Part shown: piece after piece, positions 60,788 through 64,000 of the stretch
Numbering within the stretch: the first letter of the stretch is position 1
Layout: each line of letters starts with the position of its first letter
Origin: Rubrivivax sp.
GTDB lineage: Bacteria > Pseudomonadota > Gammaproteobacteria > Burkholderiales > Burkholderiaceae_C
Assembly (NCBI GenBank): GCA_020248915.1
Contig: JADCGP010000012.1
Span: forward strand, 124,001 to 188,000
DNA: 64,000 bases
Direction: 5' to 3'
Notes under the pieces: model-generated
What the model was told of the DNA's origin: nothing
The model's database searches: none
Seen by the model: only the letters and a program-made list of their open reading frames with translations
Program-made: the position numbers and the translations under genes

Positions 60788-61738
60788 GTGTCGTCGACCG
60801 CGCGCCTGCTGATCCCGTTCGCCGCCCCGCCGTCCGACGCCGCCCGCGCCGCGCTGGCCGCGCTGCCGCTGGCCAACCTGCGTGCCGCGCTCGCGCGCTG
60901 CGGCCCGGCGCAGCGCGACGCCGGCGAACCCTGGACCTTCAGCGCCCCGCACGAGCGGGCGCTGGCCCGTGCGCGCGGCTGGAGCGGGGAGGACGGCAGG
61001 CTGCCGTTCGCGGCGGAGGCCGCTGCCGCCGATGGCGTGCTCGGTGCCGCCGCCGCCGGTGCGGCCTGGGGCCAGGTGACGCCGTCGCACTGGCACGTCG
61101 GCACCGACCAGGTCAGCCTGCTGCCGCCGTCGCAGCTGGCGCTGTCGGAGGCCGAGTCGCTGGCCCTGTTCGCGGCCGTCCGGTCGCTGTTCGTGGACGA
61201 GGGTTTCGGCTTCGCCTGGGGGGCGCCGCTGCGCTGGTACGTGGTGCACGACAGCCTGGCGCAGTTGCGCACCGCCTCGCTCGACCGCGTGGCCGGGCGC
61301 AATGTCGACCCCTGGCTGGGCAGCGATGCGGCCGCGCGCCGCGTCAGACGCCTGCAGTCCGAGGTGCAGATGCTGCTGCACACCCACCCCGTCAACGCCG
61401 CCCGCGAGGAGCGGGGGCTCGCGCCGGTGAACTCGTTCTGGCTCAGCGGCTGCGGCGTCGCGCAGCCGTCCGGCGGCCGCCCGATCGTGCTGGACGAGCG
61501 GCTGCGCGAGCCCGCGCTCGATGGTGACGCGCAGGCCTGGACGCAGGCCTGGCGAGCCCTCGACGCCGGGCCGCTTGCGGCCTGGGTCGAGGCCGCCGCA
61601 GGCGATCCCGACGCGCTGCTGGTGCTGGCCGGCGAGCGCGTCGCGGCCACGCTGCGCCCGCAGCCTCGCGGCCCGTGGGCGGCGCTGCGCGCGCGCTTCG
61701 CGCGGTCCGCGCCGCATGCGCTGCTGGAGTCGCTGTGA
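60788..61738 (+). CDS. conserved protein of the COG4255-like (so-called phosphoglycerate mutase) group
   Basis: A 316-residue protein starting at GTG. Recognisable segments are LLIPFAAPPSDAARAALAAL, VTPSHWHVGTDQVSLLPP, RWYVVHDSL and RRLQSEVQMLLHTHPVNAAREERGLAPVNSFWLSGCG. Such proteins are often annotated as phosphoglycerate mutase or its regulator, but no catalytic motif of either mutase class is visible, so I regard the function as unknown. The stop overlaps the recJ start (GTGA). Confidence 0.8.
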   Translation: MSSTARLLIPFAAPPSDAARAALAALPLANLRAALARCGPAQRDAGEPWTFSAPHERALARARGWSGEDGRLPFAAEAAAADGVLGAAAAGAAWGQVTPSHWHVGTDQVSLLPPSQLALSEAESLALFAAVRSLFVDEGFGFAWGAPLRWYVVHDSLAQLRTASLDRVAGRNVDPWLGSDAAARRVRRLQSEVQMLLHTHPVNAAREERGLAPVNSFWLSGCGVAQPSGGRPIVLDERLREPALDGDAQAWTQAWRALDAGPLAAWVEAAAGDPDALLVLAGERVAATLRPQPRGPWAALRARFARSAPHALLESL

Positions 61739-63453
61739 TCCTGCAGACGCGGGACGTCCCGCCGCGGGTTGCCTTCACGCTCGAGCAGGCGGGCGTGCAC
61801 CCGCTGCTGGCGCGGCTGTTCGCCGCGCGCGGCGTACGCGAGCCGACCGACCTCGACGACGGCGCGGCGCGCCTGCTGCCGCCCGACGCGCTGCGCGGCG
61901 CGGCCGAGGCGGCACGGCTGCTGGCCGACGCGATCGCCGCGTGCAAGCGCCTGGTCGTCGTCGCCGACTACGACTGCGACGGCGCCACGGCCTGCGCGGT
62001 GGCGCTGCGCGGCCTGGGCCTGCTCGGCGCGCCGCGCGCCACGCTCGGCTTCGTCGTGCCCGACCGCGCCGTGCACGGCTACGGGCTGACGCCGGCCATC
62101 GTCGAGCTGGCGCGGCCACTCGCGCCCGACGTGCTGATCACGGTCGACAACGGCATCGCCAGCCACGAAGGCGTCGCCCATGCGCGAGCGCTCGGCATGC
62201 AGGTGCTCGTCACCGACCACCACCTGCCGGCCGCCGGGGTGGCGCTGCCCGCGGCCGACGTGATCGTCAACCCCAACCAGCCCGGCTGCGCGTTCCCGAG
62301 CAAGTCCATCGCCGGCGTCGGCGTGATGTTCTACGTGCTGCTGGCCGCGCGCGCCGAGCTGCGCGCGCGCGGGGCGTTCGAGGCCGCCGCGCAGCCCAGG
62401 CTGGACGCGCTGCTCGACCTCGTGGCGCTCGGCACGGTGGCCGACGTGGTGCGGCTGGACGCCAACAACCGGCGCCTGGTGGCCCTGGGCCTGAAGCGCA
62501 TCCGCGCCGGGCGGATGCAGCCGGGCGTGGCGGCGCTGTTCCGCGTGGCCGGCCGCGACCCGGCGCGCGCCGGCGCGTTCGACTTCGGGTTCGCGCTCGG
62601 GCCGCGCATCAACGCCGCCGGCCGGCTGGCCGACATGACGCTCGGCATCGAGTGCCTGCTCACCGACGACGCCGGGCGTGCGGCCGATCTCGCCGCGCGG
62701 CTCGACGCCATCAACCGCGAGCGCCGCGAGGTCGAGGCCGGCATGCGCGAGCAGGCCGAGCGGGCGCTGGACGGTCTGCTGGCCGGCCTCGACGCCGCGC
62801 CGCCGGCCGTGGTGCTGCACCACGAGAGCTTCCACGAGGGGGTGGTCGGCATCGTCGCCGGCCGCGTGAAGGACCGCCTGCACCGTCCGACCTTCGTGTT
62901 CGCCGCCGGCCAGGGCGGCGACGGTGCGCGCGTGCTGAAGGGGTCCGGCCGCTCGATCCCGGGCTTCCACCTGCGCGACGCGCTCGATCTGGTCGCCAAG
63001 CGCCACCCGGGTTTGCTGCTGCGCTTCGGCGGCCACGCGATGGCCGCGGGCTGCACGCTCGCCGAGGGCGCCGTGGCGGCCTTCGGCTCGGCGCTGCAGC
63101 AGGTGGCCGCCGAGTGGCTCGATGCGGCCACGCTGACGCGCACCGTACCCACCGACGGCCCGCTCGAGCTGCAGTGGTTCAACGCCGAGACGGTGGCGCT
63201 GCTCGAGCAGCAGGTCTGGGGCACCGGCTTCGAGCCGCCGCTGTTCTGCGACGAAGTCGAGGTGCTGCAGCAGCGGCTGGTGGGCGAGCGGCACCTGAAG
63301 CTGCGCCTGCGCCACGCCGGGCAGCTGCGCGAGGGCATCTGGTTCAACCATGCCGAGCCGCTGCCCGGCCGCGCGCGCCTGGCCTACCGGCTGGGCCTCG
63401 ACGAGTGGAACGGGCAGCCGCGCCTGCAGATGGTGGTGGAAGCCGCGGGCTGA
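61735..63453 (+). CDS. recJ: single-stranded-DNA-specific exonuclease RecJ
   Basis: A 572-residue 5'-3' exonuclease for recombination and mismatch repair. The DHH phosphoesterase motifs are VVADYDCDGATACAVAL, ITVDNGIASHEG and VTDHHLPA; DLVALGTVADVV and the DHHA1 region RFGGHAMAAGCTL follow, then the OB-fold with LKLRLRHAGQ. The GTG at 61735 overlaps the preceding stop, giving a translationally coupled pair. Confidence 0.96.
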   Translation: MILQTRDVPPRVAFTLEQAGVHPLLARLFAARGVREPTDLDDGAARLLPPDALRGAAEAARLLADAIAACKRLVVVADYDCDGATACAVALRGLGLLGAPRATLGFVVPDRAVHGYGLTPAIVELARPLAPDVLITVDNGIASHEGVAHARALGMQVLVTDHHLPAAGVALPAADVIVNPNQPGCAFPSKSIAGVGVMFYVLLAARAELRARGAFEAAAQPRLDALLDLVALGTVADVVRLDANNRRLVALGLKRIRAGRMQPGVAALFRVAGRDPARAGAFDFGFALGPRINAAGRLADMTLGIECLLTDDAGRAADLAARLDAINRERREVEAGMREQAERALDGLLAGLDAAPPAVVLHHESFHEGVVGIVAGRVKDRLHRPTFVFAAGQGGDGARVLKGSGRSIPGFHLRDALDLVAKRHPGLLLRFGGHAMAAGCTLAEGAVAAFGSALQQVAAEWLDAATLTRTVPTDGPLELQWFNAETVALLEQQVWGTGFEPPLFCDEVEVLQQRLVGERHLKLRLRHAGQLREGIWFNHAEPLPGRARLAYRLGLDEWNGQPRLQMVVEAAG

Positions 63454-63536
63454 TCCGGCCTCGACCGGCCGGACTCCGCCGGGCGGCATGTCCCCGCGGG
63501 CCCGCGGACTCCGCGCCCGCGGCAGCATCGCTGTCC

Positions 63537-64000
63537 ATGAAGCTCCTCCCGTCCAAGATCCGCAGCGCAGGCTGCGCGGCCGTGCTGGCCGCTGCCGCGG
63601 CCCTGGCGCCGGCTGTCCAGGCCGCCGAACCGAAGCCCGTGGTCGTCGCCCGTGGCCTCGTGCAGCCCTGGGGCCTGGCCTTCCTGCCCGACGGGCGCAT
63701 GCTGGTCACGGAGAAGCCGGGCCGCATGCGCATCGTCGCTCCGGATGGCCGGCTCGGCCCGCCGCTGGAGGGCCTGCCGCCGGTCTCGACGGGCGGCCAG
63801 TGCGGCCTGCTCGACGTGGCGGTCGATCCTGCCTTCGCCCAGAACCAGCGCGTCTGGTTCACGTTCGCCGAGCCGGGCGAGGGCGGCAACAGCACGGCGG
63901 TGGCGCGCGCGCGCCTGGAGGGCAACCGCCTCGCCGACGTGCGGATCGTGTTCAGCCAGACCCCGAAGGTCGAAGCGCGCAACCACTGCGGCTCGCGCAT
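63537..64000 (+). CDS. PQQ-type soluble sugar dehydrogenase (3' end cut by the window)
   Basis: The frame is open to the last base, and 154 residues are visible. A signal peptide (residues 1-29, ending VQAAEP) is followed by GLVQPWGLAFLPDGRMLVTEKPGRMRIV, QCGLLDVAVDPAFAQNQRVWFTF and ARNHCGSRI, the first blades of a glucose/sorbosone dehydrogenase beta-propeller; the last motif holds the catalytic His. The enzyme should act in the periplasm on aldoses, with PQQ as cofactor. It follows recJ by 83 bases. Confidence 0.9.
   Translation, partial: MKLLPSKIRSAGCAAVLAAAAALAPAVQAAEPKPVVVARGLVQPWGLAFLPDGRMLVTEKPGRMRIVAPDGRLGPPLEGLPPVSTGGQCGLLDVAVDPAFAQNQRVWFTFAEPGEGGNSTAVARARLEGNRLADVRIVFSQTPKVEARNHCGSR

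Overview
The window is a very GC-rich bacterial chromosome segment with dense genes, short intergenic gaps, many ATGA/GTGA stop-start overlaps and frequent GTG starts. The gene set (argF-argD-DUF3579, DUF3460-scpA, moeA-mobA, aat-bpt, gluQ, apbC, lolCDE) points to a betaproteobacterium of the order Burkholderiales, probably a Rubrivivax/Leptothrix/Ideonella-like lineage. That placement is inferred from family content and composition, not from a database search. No rRNA, tRNA, CRISPR array, insertion sequence, integrase or prophage gene was recognised.

Layout. 1-23.6 kb and 41.4-64 kb are mostly housekeeping. The left part holds the 3' portion of polA, an alpha/beta hydrolase, DUF3460-scpA, a CYTH-CHAD protein, a SulP transporter, metG, apbC, moeA-mobA, gshB with a questin-oxidase-like gene and ltaE, an Mpo1-like gene, dcd, a long CoA-transferase, an orphan ParA, an orphan HicA-like gene and an M15-like peptidase. 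The right part holds argF-argD, DUF3579, a tiny membrane protein gene, an Amacr-like CoA-transferase III, a NUDIX-MBL fusion, bpt-aat, a secreted coiled-coil protein, an M3 peptidase, a core-MetE (MesD-like) protein, gluQ, an FKBP, an RhlE-like helicase, a PHP phosphoesterase, a LolCDE-type exporter, a COG4255-type gene coupled to recJ, and the start of a PQQ-type sugar dehydrogenase cut by the window edge.

The accessory-looking part is a sugar-acid catabolic locus at about 23.6-41.4 kb. A minus-strand operon (30315 down to 23616) encodes an IlvD/Edd sugar-acid dehydratase, an SDR, a HIBADH-family reductase, a BDH2-like SDR, an FAH-family hydrolase and a UxaA-family dehydratase. Divergent plus-strand genes encode a D-2-hydroxyacid dehydrogenase, a YiaK/Ldh-type oxidoreductase, a CUT1 sugar ABC transporter, gluconokinase, an IdnO-like SDR, a cupin, a FadR-type GntR regulator, a DenD-like dehydrogenase and another SDR. 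Two near-identical motifs matching or nearly matching the FadR-subfamily operator pattern (TNGTNNNACNA) lie in the two control regions (30389-30399 and 32661-32671), so the locus is probably one regulon controlled by its own FadR-type protein. The enzymes suggest one branch that funnels ketogluconate/idonate-type acids to 6-phosphogluconate and a second, non-phosphorylative branch through 2,4-diketo-3-deoxy acids. The actual substrate cannot be read from sequence alone.

The only stretch above 300 bases between large genes is 44171-44532; it contains a likely 53-residue membrane protein gene on the minus strand plus two perfect small hairpins. Other gaps are below about 275 bases.
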